Below are positions 1-8,600 of a stretch of DNA of 64,000 bases, in pieces. The notes beneath the pieces were generated by a model. It worked only from the letters and a program-made list of their open reading frames with translations, had not been told where the DNA came from and did not search any database. The position numbers and the translations under genes are program-made. Every line of letters starts with the position of its first letter. Within the stretch, counting starts at the first letter, position 1. Source of the stretch: Prevotella melaninogenica. Lineage in GTDB: Bacteria > Bacteroidota > Bacteroidia > Bacteroidales > Bacteroidaceae. The DNA is taken from positions 1,116,001-1,180,000 of the forward strand of contig NZ_AP018050.1 in the NCBI RefSeq assembly GCF_003609775.1, in the 5' to 3' direction.

Positions 1-2
1 AT

Positions 3-173
3 AATTATCAGTTTCTTGCCGCAGATGAACAAGGTAGGCTCTCGTCTTTTAGAGTTGACAATAGCCATTATCAAACTGAAAATAGCTATCAAGCACTTGT
101 TTATTTCCGTCCGCAAGGAGGGCGTACTGATAAACTTGTTGGCTATTCAAATGTTAGGTTTATCAAGAAGTGA
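3..173 (+). CDS. C-terminal end of an unrecognised protein (partial)
   Basis: This is an open frame entering from the left edge and stopping at TGA 171-173, giving 56 residues. It reads NYQFLAADEQGRLSSF and later VYFRPQGGR, a composition typical of a real protein. Another frame is also open here up to about position 178 but reads as a low-quality, Ile/Lys-rich peptide. I do not recognise the family and cannot assign a function. The gene converges on rho, and the 476 bp between them hold a dispersed repeat and a large hairpin. Confidence 0.5.
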   Translation, partial: NYQFLAADEQGRLSSFRVDNSHYQTENSYQALVYFRPQGGRTDKLVGYSNVRFIKK

Positions 174-313
174 GACATAAATCCATTGTTGTATCAATGT
201 GATTTTTATGTTTTAATTCAATCACAATTTAGTGTTTTGGTTTTAGAAAAATCATTACATAATTTGTTGTGTTTGGCGTTTATAAACATGAAAAATCATG
301 GTTTTGAAATGTC

Positions 314-460
314 TTTGTAACTATCAGCCTATCAGTGGTTTGTAAAGTTGTGTTTTAGAAGGTGCTTAGTAGGGGTTCAAAAGGACGTTAGTAAGGGTTC
401 AAAAGGGCATCTTTTGCAAGTTAATTAGGCGTTAATTCGAATGCTATTAAGCATCTTTTA
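314..460 (+). repeat. Dispersed 3'-end repeat R1, copy 1
   Basis: One of six copies in the window, about 147 bp long. It opens with TTTGTAAC and a TTTGTAAA partner, followed by a core running from GGTGCTTAGT to AAGCATCTTTT. The core divides without indels into 22-nt units starting at 361, 383, 405 and 427, with a partial unit at 449. The outer ends of the core (AAAGGTGCTTA-like and TAAGCATCTTTT) are imperfect inverted repeats. It lies between two convergent genes. Positions 174-313 hold nothing I recognise. Confidence 0.8.
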
Positions 461-532
461 AAAAGGAGGGTTTGAAAATTTAGGACAAAAGGAGTGTCTT
501 CTGTATTTGTTAGAAACAGCATATAAACAAAA

Positions 533-583
533 AAAAGTGTATCAAAAGGAAACGATATCGTTTCATACTTTTGATACACTTTT
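533..583 (-). terminator. Large hairpin downstream of rho
   Basis: A 16-bp perfect outer stem (533-548 with 568-583) encloses the perfect 16-nt palindrome GAAACGATATCGTTTC at 549-564. Read on the minus strand it ends in a T-rich run, as expected of an intrinsic terminator for rho. A second hairpin with 9-bp arms and a 2-nt loop lies at 609-628, nearer the rho stop codon. The structure could also stop the converging gene. Confidence 0.7.
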
Positions 584-649
584 ACTATTTACTTAAGACT
601 ATAAAACAGCTTTTCTCAAGAGAAAAGCAAGTTTAGTAGTTTAATTTCA

Positions 650-2605
650 TTAATCATTCATTGACAACAGGAACTCCTCATTGTTCTCTGTACGTCTCAT
701 GCGGTCGTGGATAGAGTTCATTGCCTCAATAGAATTCATATCAGCAATGTACTTACGGAGAATCCACATACGGTCAAGTGTTGTGCGATCCTGCAAGAGG
801 TCATCACGACGTGTACTTGAAGCAACCAAGTTAACAGCTGGGAAGATACGCTTGTTGCTTAAGCTACGGTCAAGCTGCAACTCCATGTTACCAGTTCCCT
901 TGAATTCCTCAAAGATAACCTCATCCATCTTAGAACCTGTATCAATCAAGGCTGTTGCAATGATGGTCAGAGAGCCACCACCCTCAATATTACGAGCAGC
1001 ACCGAAGAAACGCTTTGGCTTCTGCAATGCATTGGCGTCCACACCACCAGTCAAGACCTTACCAGATGCTGGTGCAACGGTGTTATAAGCACGTGCCAAA
1101 CGAGTGATTGAGTCAAGGAAGATAACGACATCGTGACCACACTCAACCATGCGTTTTGCCTTTTCTAAAACGATACCAGCAATCTTTACGTGGCGTTCTG
1201 CAGGCTCATCAAATGTTGAAGCAATGACCTCAGCATTTACTGTGCGTGCCATATCGGTAACCTCCTCAGGACGCTCATCAATTAAGAGCATCATCAAGTA
1301 AGCCTCTGGATGGTTGGCTGCAATGGCATTTGCAATGTCCTTCATCAAGATAGTCTTACCCGTTTTTGGCTGAGCAACAATCAAAGCACGCTGTCCCTTA
1401 CCGATTGGTGAGAAAAGATCTACAATACGTGTTGAAAGATTGGTTGTACGAGGATCACCACAGAGAGTGAACTTCTCCTCAGGGAAGAGCGGTGTAAGAT
1501 GCTCGAATGGAATACGGTCACGCACCTCAGAAGGCTTACGACCGTTAATCTTATCAATGCTTGTCAGTGGGAAATACTTCTCACCCTCATGTGGTGGACG
1601 TACGTGGCACTCTACAACATCACCCGTCTTTAAGCCGAACTGCTTAATCTGATGATTTGCAATATATACATCATCAGGTGATGACAAGTAGTTATAATCA
1701 CTTGAACGGAGGAAGCCATAGCCATCAGGCATTACCTCAAGAACACCGTTTGCCTTGATAATGTCAGAGAAATCATAGGTTGCATTATTTGCTACTGGAG
1801 CATTATCATAGACAGGAGCAGATGGTATCTGCGCAGGAGTTGTTGGTTGATCAAACATGTCATAGTTTGGAACAATACCCTGGTCCTCTATTGGTAGGTC
1901 AACAACTGGAATAAAATCAGTACCATCTCCAGGGTCACCTACCCATACGCCATCAGGTAATACTTGGTAACCTGCAGGTTCCATATTCATATTATGTGCA
2001 TTAACCTTTTCCTGAAGGCGTGCTAATAGTTCTTCTTTACCTTCACTCTCTTCCTGAGGTTGTACGTTAGAGAACTGATCCTCTGGAATGAAATCCTCTG
2101 GAGCAGATGGCTCTACATTCTCTACTGGTGCTTCCTCTACAGGCTCTTCTACCTGCTGTGCTTCTTCTGCTTTTGCTTTAATAGCAGCTTCAGCGGCAGC
2201 AATAGCTTCTAACTCAGCCTTAGATTTACGACCACGATGCTTAGGAATGGATGCTAATATTTCTTCTGGAGATTTCTCTTCAGTCTTTTCGTTCTTTGAG
2301 TCAGGTAACTCTTTGAATAATGATGGCTGACTTGTAGCCGTGTTTTTATTCTTTTGTACATCGAAATTTTCCCCTTCTTCACCATGTACCGAATAAACCC
2401 TGTCGGTATCTTTTCGTGCTATTCTGGTACGCTTACGCTTTGATTCTAAGGGATGTGCAGTACCCGCCTCTTCTGCCTGATGGTCAAGGATAGCATAAAC
2501 GAGCTTGTCCTTATCATCTCCAGGTGAATAAGCGGTACCAGTGCTCTGAGCAATAGCTTCAAGCTCAGAAACTTCTTTCTCTAATAATTCTTCTTTGCTT
2601 AACAT
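650..2605 (-). CDS. rho: Transcription termination factor Rho with long N-terminal insertion
   Basis: A hexameric RNA-dependent ATPase/translocase that ends transcription. Residues 1-45 look like the Rho N-terminal helix bundle. The cold-shock-like RNA-binding fold is at about 286-355 ([14 protein letters not shown]). The RecA-like motor follows, with Walker A PKTGKT at 413-418, Walker B VVIFLD at 493-498 and the Q-loop segment [20 protein letters not shown] near 515-534. At 651 aa it is about 230 aa longer than the roughly 420-aa enterobacterial protein. The extra part, about 50-285, is acidic and low in complexity. Such insertions are known in Bacteroidota Rho. A full promoter and a hairpin-bearing leader lie upstream. 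Confidence 0.98.
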   Translation of the reverse strand: MLSKEELLEKEVSELEAIAQSTGTAYSPGDDKDKLVYAILDHQAEEAGTAHPLESKRKRTRIARKDTDRVYSVHGEEGENFDVQKNKNTATSQPSLFKELPDSKNEKTEEKSPEEILASIPKHRGRKSKAELEAIAAAEAAIKAKAEEAQQVEEPVEEAPVENVEPSAPEDFIPEDQFSNVQPQEESEGKEELLARLQEKVNAHNMNMEPAGYQVLPDGVWVGDPGDGTDFIPVVDLPIEDQGIVPNYDMFDQPTTPAQIPSAPVYDNAPVANNATYDFSDIIKANGVLEVMPDGYGFLRSSDYNYLSSPDDVYIANHQIKQFGLKTGDVVECHVRPPHEGEKYFPLTSIDKINGRKPSEVRDRIPFEHLTPLFPEEKFTLCGDPRTTNLSTRIVDLFSPIGKGQRALIVAQPKTGKTILMKDIANAIAANHPEAYLMMLLIDERPEEVTDMARTVNAEVIASTFDEPAERHVKIAGIVLEKAKRMVECGHDVVIFLDSITRLARAYNTVAPASGKVLTGGVDANALQKPKRFFGAARNIEGGGSLTIIATALIDTGSKMDEVIFEEFKGTGNMELQLDRSLSNKRIFPAVNLVASSTRRDDLLQDRTTLDRMWILRKYIADMNSIEAMNSIHDRMRRTENNEEFLLSMND

Positions 2606-2640
2606 ATAAATATGTATGGGAAATTACATTTGATAGTGTT

Positions 2641-2663
2641 GACGTTTCATAAGGTGAAACGTC
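2641..2663 (-). promoter_or_regulatory. Hairpin in the rho 5' leader
   Basis: GACGTTTCA-TAAGG-TGAAACGTC forms a perfect 9-bp stem with a 5-nt loop. It sits between the rho promoter and the rho start codon at 2605. Its GTTTC/GAAAC arms recall the GAAACGATATCGTTTC palindrome downstream of rho. Rho is autoregulated in other bacteria; a role for this hairpin is inference. Confidence 0.5.
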
Positions 2664-2685
2664 ATTAAATGTGTCTTTTGTGCCG

Positions 2686-2716
2686 CAAAGGTATAATTTT
2701 TATTTGAACCTTACAA
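2686..2716 (-). promoter_or_regulatory. Bacteroidota-type promoter of rho
   Basis: On the minus strand, TTG (2714-2716) and TACCTTTG (2686-2693) are separated by 20 nt, which matches the primary sigma factor consensus of the phylum. The expected start is near 2679, giving a leader of about 74 nt that contains the 2641-2663 hairpin. Confidence 0.75.
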
Positions 2717-2847
2717 GATTTCTCTTATCTTTTTTGATATTATTCTATTGATAAAGAGGATTTAATATGTGTATGTTTAGGATTCATTAGGTGGAGAGGT
2801 CGTATCTGTATGTCAAATATTTAATTTATAGCAATTGTGTATAACAA

Positions 2848-2890
2848 TATTCCCAACCACTGGAAATCGAAATTCCAAGGGTTGGGAATA
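2848..2890 (-). terminator. Hairpin downstream of the DUF4301 gene
   Basis: TATTCCCAACC pairs with GGTTGGGAATA, and TGGAA/TTCCA pairs inside. It lies 45-90 nt past the stop codon of the minus-strand gene that starts at 4452. The T-run is weak, so termination is probable rather than certain. Confidence 0.55.
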
Positions 2891-2934
2891 ATTGAGTTTA
2901 TTATGAACTTAATGAAGTCCTACAATTAAAATGC

Positions 2935-4452
2935 TTACTGATGCTGCTCACGCAGAAGGTCGTTGACAGTCTTTACAGGATTGAAAGTGCCGAGTGGTAC
3001 TTCTACAAAGACTGTGTTCCAATCGCTCATCGCACCATTCCATAAGCCAGGGAGTTCTAAAGCCTTAAGCTCACGGCCATTCTTTGATTTCGAACTGATG
3101 AAACCTGTTGACTTGTCGACATACTTTGTCAAGTCAAACGCATTGCCCTTATAATCTTTGATAGCGCAAACAAGGTCAACAGGATTGAAGTGTGTACCTT
3201 CTGTAAACATCTTCATTGATGCTTCATCATTCTTATCAATCTGCGAACTCTCAAGAATCTGAAGGCTAACAGTGCCATCTTGGTTATAAGCAAGGAATGG
3301 ACCGCCACCTGGTTCACCCACATTCTTTACCATGCCGCATACACGTATTGGACGATTTAGTTTCTTATATAGGTATTCTGCGAGTGCTGTATCGTCAAGC
3401 AAAGACACATCATGCTTCTCGCAAGAAAGCTCGTTTTGCAAGAAATTAACTATTTTTTCCAGTTCTGTACGTGTACAGTTCCCTTTTTCTAGTTTGTGAA
3501 GATAAAGAAAAGCACGCTCTTGTAAGGCTACAAGTGTACCTGCAATAATCATTTTCCAACTGATAGTTTCTTCCTTCAAGCGGTCTGGTACGACGTTATC
3601 AATATTCTTAATGAAGACAACTTCAGCATCCAAATCATTCAAATTCTCAATCAATGCACCATGACCACCTGGACGGAACAATAAGGAGCCATCCTCATTA
3701 CGGAAAGGAGTATTGTCAAGATTTACTGCAATTGTGTCTGTACTTGGCTTCTGTTCAGAGAAAGAAATATCAAAGTTAACACCAAACTTTGCTTCAAATC
3801 CTGCCTGCTTGTCTGCTACCTTTTGTTTGAAAAACTCCAGATGTTCGTGTGATACGGTGAAATGTACGTGTGCTTGCTTATTACTTTCTGCATAGCGAGC
3901 AGCTTCAACCAAGTGTTCTTCCATTGGGGTACGCATTCCATCGTCATAAGAATGGAACAACAGTAATCCCTTGGGTAGCTGTCCGTAATTCAATCCTTCC
4001 TTATTTAATAGCGTAGCAACAACCGCTTTGTATCGTCCCTCTGCTACTAACTCATCGATAGTCTTACCTTCCAGCTGCTGACATTTAGCTGATAACTCCT
4101 TAAAGAAAGCAAACTGATGAATATTAGAGAAGAACTCCTTTTCAAAATCACTTACAGGTGCCTCGTTACTTCCGTTGAGAAAAGCAAAAAGATCTTTGAA
4201 CATACGACTGGCTGCACCAGAAGCTGGAACGAACTTAACCACTTTATGGCCATCAGTTTGATAGTCTTGCCATGTGCGACAAGCTGTTTCACAAGCTTCC
4301 TTATCAAGTACTGTAACACCCTTTTTAGGTGTTGCCGCACCTTCAAGTTTCAGATATGGGAAACCTCTCTTGAAGTCTTCCAACTGTCTATTTATCTGTT
4401 CTTCACTTATTCCTTTATCATGAATCTGTTTTAGGTCTTCTTTTTTCAACAT
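2935..4452 (-). CDS. DUF4301 family protein
   Basis: A 505-aa soluble protein that I recognise as the conserved Bacteroidota family DUF4301. Typical segments are FVPASGAASRMFKDL near residue 80, the Gly-rich FRPGGHGALIENLNDLD near 260, and VCGMVKNVGEPGGGPF near 370. It has no signal peptide or membrane segment. The N-terminus (about 1-45) is helical. Its biochemical role is not established. The phosphate-loop-like glycines hint at nucleotide or sugar-phosphate binding, but that is speculation. It is transcribed divergently from relA. A -7-like TATTTTTG lies at 4488-4495 on the minus strand. Confidence 0.85.
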   Translation of the reverse strand: MLKKEDLKQIHDKGISEEQINRQLEDFKRGFPYLKLEGAATPKKGVTVLDKEACETACRTWQDYQTDGHKVVKFVPASGAASRMFKDLFAFLNGSNEAPVSDFEKEFFSNIHQFAFFKELSAKCQQLEGKTIDELVAEGRYKAVVATLLNKEGLNYGQLPKGLLLFHSYDDGMRTPMEEHLVEAARYAESNKQAHVHFTVSHEHLEFFKQKVADKQAGFEAKFGVNFDISFSEQKPSTDTIAVNLDNTPFRNEDGSLLFRPGGHGALIENLNDLDAEVVFIKNIDNVVPDRLKEETISWKMIIAGTLVALQERAFLYLHKLEKGNCTRTELEKIVNFLQNELSCEKHDVSLLDDTALAEYLYKKLNRPIRVCGMVKNVGEPGGGPFLAYNQDGTVSLQILESSQIDKNDEASMKMFTEGTHFNPVDLVCAIKDYKGNAFDLTKYVDKSTGFISSKSKNGRELKALELPGLWNGAMSDWNTVFVEVPLGTFNPVKTVNDLLREQHQ

Positions 4453-4560
4453 AATAGTAAGGTATTAAAAAGATTGTATTATTACTGCAAAAATAACGAA
4501 TTAAACCGAAATAAAGAAACTATTTGACACATTAATTCTTAATAATATCGATTTTCTTTG

Positions 4561-4568
4561 TATCTTTG
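4561..4568 (+). promoter_or_regulatory. -7 element of relA
   Basis: TATCTTTG matches TAnnTTTG and lies 31 nt before ATG 4600. No -33 element is found at the ideal 19-21 nt spacing, so only the -7 part is called. Confidence 0.5.
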
Positions 4569-4599
4569 CCTCTGAAAAATAATAGAATGTATTGTGCCT

Positions 4600-6810
4600 A
4601 TGGAAGAGAAATTCATTTATACGGATAAAGAAAGAGAGTTATCTGAACAGATACTCGAAGGACTAAAAGAGACACTCGGGCAAACGTTTTATGAGACTGA
4701 TCTTCCTAAACTTCGTGACCATCTGGGTAAGGTTGTGTCGGATAATAGTATCCAACGCAATGTATTCGGGCTTAACCCTATTCTTTGCTCTTTGCAGACT
4801 GCGGCTATTGCAGTTAAGGATATCGGTTTGAATCGTGACTCTGTCATTGCAATTCTTCTGTATCAAAGTGTCCAGGAGGAAATCCTTACACTTGATAAAA
4901 TCAGTAAGTTGTATGGTGATGGTGTATCGAAGATTATTCATGGGCTTATACGTGTTCAGACACTTTATAAGAAAACACCTGTTATTGAGAGTGAAAACTT
5001 CCGAAACCTTCTGCTGTCTTTCGCAGAAGATATGCGTGTTATCTTGATTATGATAGCTGACCGTGTCAACCTTATGAGGCAGATTCGTGACGTTGAAAAT
5101 AAGGAAGCACAGCGAAAAGTATCTGAAGAAGCAAGTTATCTTTACGCTCCTCTGGCACATAAGTTAGGTTTATATCAGCTGAAGAGTGAGTTAGAAGACC
5201 TTTCTTTGAAGTATCTTGAGCATGATGCTTACTATCATATAAAAGACAAGTTGAACGCAACAAAGAAGGTGCGTGATGCTTATATTAGTAGCTTTATCAC
5301 TCCTGTTAGTGAGCAACTTAAAGCTGCTGGGCTTAAATTCCATATTAAGGGAAGAACGAAGTCAATCCATTCTATCTGGCAGAAGATGAAGAAGCAGAAG
5401 TGTGGCTTTGAAGGTATTTATGACCTCTTTGCCATTCGTATCATTCTTGATTCACCAGAAGACAAGGAGAAAATGCAGTGTTGGCAGGCATATTCTATAG
5501 TGACGGATATGTATCAGCCTAATCCAAAGCGACTCCGTGATTGGCTTTCTGTACCAAAGTCTAATGGTTACGAATGTCTACATATCACTGTGCTTGGTCC
5601 TGACAAGAAGTGGGTAGAAGTACAGATTCGTACGGAACGTATGGATGAGATTGCTGAACATGGACTTGCTGCACACTGGAGATACAAGGGGGTGAAGGCT
5701 GAAGGCGGAATGGATAGTTGGTTAGCATCTATTCGTTCAGCACTTGAGGCGGGTAATAACCTTGAGGTGATGGACGAGTTTAAGTCTGATCTTTATGAAA
5801 AGGAGATATATGTCTTTACTCCAAAGGGTGACCTGTTAAAGTTTCCAAAGGGTGTGACGGTTCTCGATTTTGCTTATCACATTCACTCTAAGGTAGGAAA
5901 TCAATGTGTTGGTGGAAAGATAAATGGCAAGAATGTCTCGTTCCGTACCGAGTTACATAGTGGTGATTCTGTAGAGATTCTAACTTCAACAACGCAAAAG
6001 CCTAATCGTGATTGGTTAAATATCTGTAAGTCATCACGTGCAAAGTCAAAGATTCGTCTTGCGTTAAAAGAAACGCAGATTAAGGATGGCCTTTATGCTA
6101 AAGAACTGCTTGAACGTAGGTTTAAGAATAAGAAGATAGAGATTGAAGACTCTACAATGGGATATCTCATTCGTAAGTTGGGCTTCAAAGAGGTATCTGA
6201 ATTTTATAAGCAGATAGCTGATGAGAAGCTTGATCCTAACCATGTTATTGAGGAGTATCAGAAGGCTTACAACCATGTTCATAACCTTAATCAGCCAAAG
6301 GAGGCTGAGAGTGCAGAGAACTTTGAGTTTGAGAATCCTACAACAGAGTATTTGAAGAAGAATGATGATGTTCTCGTCATCGATCAAAACCTTAAAGGTT
6401 TGGACTTCTCACTTGCTAAGTGTTGCCATCCTATCTATGGCGATCCAGTCTTTGGCTTTGTAACAGTTAGTGGAGGTATAAAGATTCATCGCAATGATTG
6501 CCCGAATGCTCCTGAGATGCGCAAGCGTTTTGGCTATCGAGTTGTCAAAGCACGTTGGAGCGGTAAGGGAACATCTCAGTATGCTATCACCCTGCGTGTT
6601 ATTGGTAATGACGACATCGGTATTGTGAGCAACATTTCAAATATTATCTCAAAAGATGAGAAGATAGTGATGCGATCTATCAATATTGATTCGAATGACG
6701 GCCTTTTCTCTGGTAACCTCGTTGTTCTCCTTGATGATAATTCCAAGTTGAATATGCTCATCAAGAAACTTAGAACAGTGAAGGGCGTTAAGGAAGTAAT
6801 GAGAATATAA
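4600..6810 (+). CDS. relA: RelA/SpoT-family (p)ppGpp synthetase, hydrolase site degenerate
   Basis: Makes the stringent-response alarmone from ATP and GTP/GDP. The order is HD-like domain (about 25-180), synthetase (about 240-370, with YDLFAIRIIL and VPKSNGYECLHITV), TGS (about 405-465, EIYVFTPKGDLLKFP), conserved-cysteine region (AKCCHPIYGDPVFG) and a C-terminal ACT domain. The hydrolase signature is altered: the usual LLHDVVED reads LLYQSVQEE (about residues 87-95) and the usual ADRLHNMR reads ADRVNLMR. I therefore expect a RelA-type synthetase without hydrolase activity. An in-frame GTG at 4594 is an alternative start, two codons upstream. A second, SpoT-like gene should exist elsewhere. 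Confidence 0.93.
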   Translation: MEEKFIYTDKERELSEQILEGLKETLGQTFYETDLPKLRDHLGKVVSDNSIQRNVFGLNPILCSLQTAAIAVKDIGLNRDSVIAILLYQSVQEEILTLDKISKLYGDGVSKIIHGLIRVQTLYKKTPVIESENFRNLLLSFAEDMRVILIMIADRVNLMRQIRDVENKEAQRKVSEEASYLYAPLAHKLGLYQLKSELEDLSLKYLEHDAYYHIKDKLNATKKVRDAYISSFITPVSEQLKAAGLKFHIKGRTKSIHSIWQKMKKQKCGFEGIYDLFAIRIILDSPEDKEKMQCWQAYSIVTDMYQPNPKRLRDWLSVPKSNGYECLHITVLGPDKKWVEVQIRTERMDEIAEHGLAAHWRYKGVKAEGGMDSWLASIRSALEAGNNLEVMDEFKSDLYEKEIYVFTPKGDLLKFPKGVTVLDFAYHIHSKVGNQCVGGKINGKNVSFRTELHSGDSVEILTSTTQKPNRDWLNICKSSRAKSKIRLALKETQIKDGLYAKELLERRFKNKKIEIEDSTMGYLIRKLGFKEVSEFYKQIADEKLDPNHVIEEYQKAYNHVHNLNQPKEAESAENFEFENPTTEYLKKNDDVLVIDQNLKGLDFSLAKCCHPIYGDPVFGFVTVSGGIKIHRNDCPNAPEMRKRFGYRVVKARWSGKGTSQYAITLRVIGNDDIGIVSNISNIISKDEKIVMRSINIDSNDGLFSGNLVVLLDDNSKLNMLIKKLRTVKGVKEVMRI

Positions 6811-6828
6811 AATAATCAAATATGTTCT

Positions 6829-6876
6829 GCCCTCATTCTCTGCCCTATTATTGCGGAGAGAATGGGGGCTTTTTTA
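6829..6876 (+). terminator. Intrinsic terminator of relA
   Basis: GCCCTCATTCTC pairs with GAGAATGGGGGC across an unpaired centre and is followed by TTTTTTATTT. It starts 19 nt after the relA stop codon. Confidence 0.85.
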
Positions 6877-7013
6877 TTTATAGCAATCTTATTTATAAGT
6901 TATTTGGTGGACTGGTTGACTATATAATTGCAGTTTGCTTGTATGAAATTTTGTTACAAAAGAATAGCTGTTAATCGCTGAATTAAAGGGAAAAAACAGC
7001 CTTTTGTAGGCTT

Positions 7014-7160
7014 CTTGTAACCTTCAGATTATCAATATGTTATGAAGGTGTGTTTCAAAAGGTGCTTAGTTGGACTTCAAAAGGGCGTTAGTTAGACCTC
7101 AAAAGAGCATCTTTTAGAAGCCAATAGATGCTTAATTGAAGTGCTATTAAGCATCTATTG
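7014..7160 (+). repeat. Dispersed 3'-end repeat R1, copy 2
   Basis: About 147 bp, the same length as copy 1. It begins TTGTAACC with a TGTTATGAA partner. The core splits into 22-nt units from about 7061 (starts GGTGCTTAGT, GGGCGTTAGT, GAGCATCTTT, GATGCTTAAT and then AAGCATCTAT). It sits between the convergent genes relA and the PBP. The rest of 6877-7196 shows nothing further. Confidence 0.8.
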
Positions 7161-7196
7161 ATTTTTAAGGATATGATTTTTTATTACAAAATGGTT

Positions 7197-8360
7197 TTAC
7201 TTATCCATCGTGTTTATGCGCTCAATGCGCTTTGCCATAGCTTGTGATTTTGGACTCAGTTTCCCTTTAAGATACTTCTCCATAATCAGTCCTGCTATAG
7301 GGGCAGCTACATCAGCTCCAAAACCTCCATGCTCAATATAAACAGAGATGGCAATCTTAGGCTCATTCATTGGTGCAAAACCAATGAAAACAGAGTGGTC
7401 CTTACCAGCATTTTCGGCTGTTCCCGTCTTTCCACATACAGGATAGGTTGTTCCGTTGAGTACGGTTGCTGTTCCCTTTGTTACTGCTAAGCGCATACCA
7501 TTAATGACACTTGAATATATATAAGAAGGAACCTTGGTTTGACGAGGGGTAAGGAATCGTGAAGGCAGTGGTGCCCAGTCTACGCTCTTATGAATATGTG
7601 GTGTAAAGAAGTAGCCACGATTGGCTATCGTTACAGCTAAATTACAGAGCTGTAAAGGGGTGGCTGTGATATCGCCTTGTCCCATTCCTGCCCACATAAT
7701 TGTTTTTGGCTCCCAATTATTCTTATAACGGCGTGAGAGATAGTTCACATTAGCAACCAATCCACCCTTTTCGCCAGCCATATCAATACCCAATGGACCA
7801 CCAAGTCCCATACTGGTAATGTATTCCCACCAAGTTGTAACAGCCTTCTCCTTGGAACCATACTTCTGTGTATTGCTTAACATTGATAGGTATGATTTTA
7901 AGAACCAAGTATTACAAGATACTGCTATTGCGCCAGGCAGTGCTTCTGGAGAGTAATGCGGATGGCATTTAACCTTTATGTTTCCATCACGAAACCCATC
8001 ATGACAGGCAATCTTGGTGTCTGGCTTAACGATTCCTTCTGAGAGGAAGACTAATGCTTGTGCCGGCTTAATGGCTGAGCCAGGAGGATAAGCAGTTGCA
8101 ATGGCAAGTGCATCATTAGGACCCGTAGGTGAATTTGTCACCATACAAAGGACCTCACCAGTAGCTGGATCAATCGCAACGATACTCCCCTTCTTGCCTT
8201 GCATTAAATCTGTTCCGAGCTCTTGTAGCAGTGGACGAAAGGTTAGTGGTGGGTCTTCACGATACTCTTGTGCCTGAACCCTGTTCAGTGTAAGGAACAC
8301 GAGTGCAAGTATTGCAAATCGAAAAGATATAATTGTTTTGTTTATAGTTATTTTACGCAT
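7197..8360 (-). CDS. Penicillin-binding protein, transpeptidase domain only
   Basis: A periplasmic D,D-transpeptidase of the PBP2/FtsI fold that cross-links peptidoglycan. Residues 1-30 form a signal peptide or anchor (SFRFAILALVFLTL then VQAQ). All three active-site motifs are present: SAIK at 95-98 with the nucleophilic serine, SCN at 148-150 and KTG at 311-313. At 387 aa it is much shorter than class B PBPs (about 550-700 aa), because the N-terminal dimerisation domain is missing and the catalytic domain starts near residue 57. It follows a leader of about 150 nt with a -7-like TACTTTTG at 8516-8523. An older beta-lactam-sensor role is possible but unsupported. Confidence 0.9.
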   Translation of the reverse strand: MRKITINKTIISFRFAILALVFLTLNRVQAQEYREDPPLTFRPLLQELGTDLMQGKKGSIVAIDPATGEVLCMVTNSPTGPNDALAIATAYPPGSAIKPAQALVFLSEGIVKPDTKIACHDGFRDGNIKVKCHPHYSPEALPGAIAVSCNTWFLKSYLSMLSNTQKYGSKEKAVTTWWEYITSMGLGGPLGIDMAGEKGGLVANVNYLSRRYKNNWEPKTIMWAGMGQGDITATPLQLCNLAVTIANRGYFFTPHIHKSVDWAPLPSRFLTPRQTKVPSYIYSSVINGMRLAVTKGTATVLNGTTYPVCGKTGTAENAGKDHSVFIGFAPMNEPKIAISVYIEHGGFGADVAAPIAGLIMEKYLKGKLSPKSQAMAKRIERINTMDK

Positions 8361-8600
8361 ACTTATTAAATTCTTGCTTAATATGTTTTGCCATCAGTCA
8401 CAAAGACTTATGACTCCATAACGCTATTGATATTTTCTTCTTTTAGAGGCTATAATGTTTCTCACTCTTCTTTCTACAAAGAGCAAGTTGGGTTCATCTA
8501 AGTTTTTATGGGGTGCAAAAGTACAAATAAATTATTCGCTTGAAACATTCTTTCACTTGTTTATAATTAATTCACAACAATCCAAAATAATTGTAAATTA

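Noticed and set aside
4117..4434. A 105-aa plus-strand frame opposite the DUF4301 gene
   Set aside because: It is a shadow of a conserved coding region, Cys/Phe/Leu-rich, with no start context.
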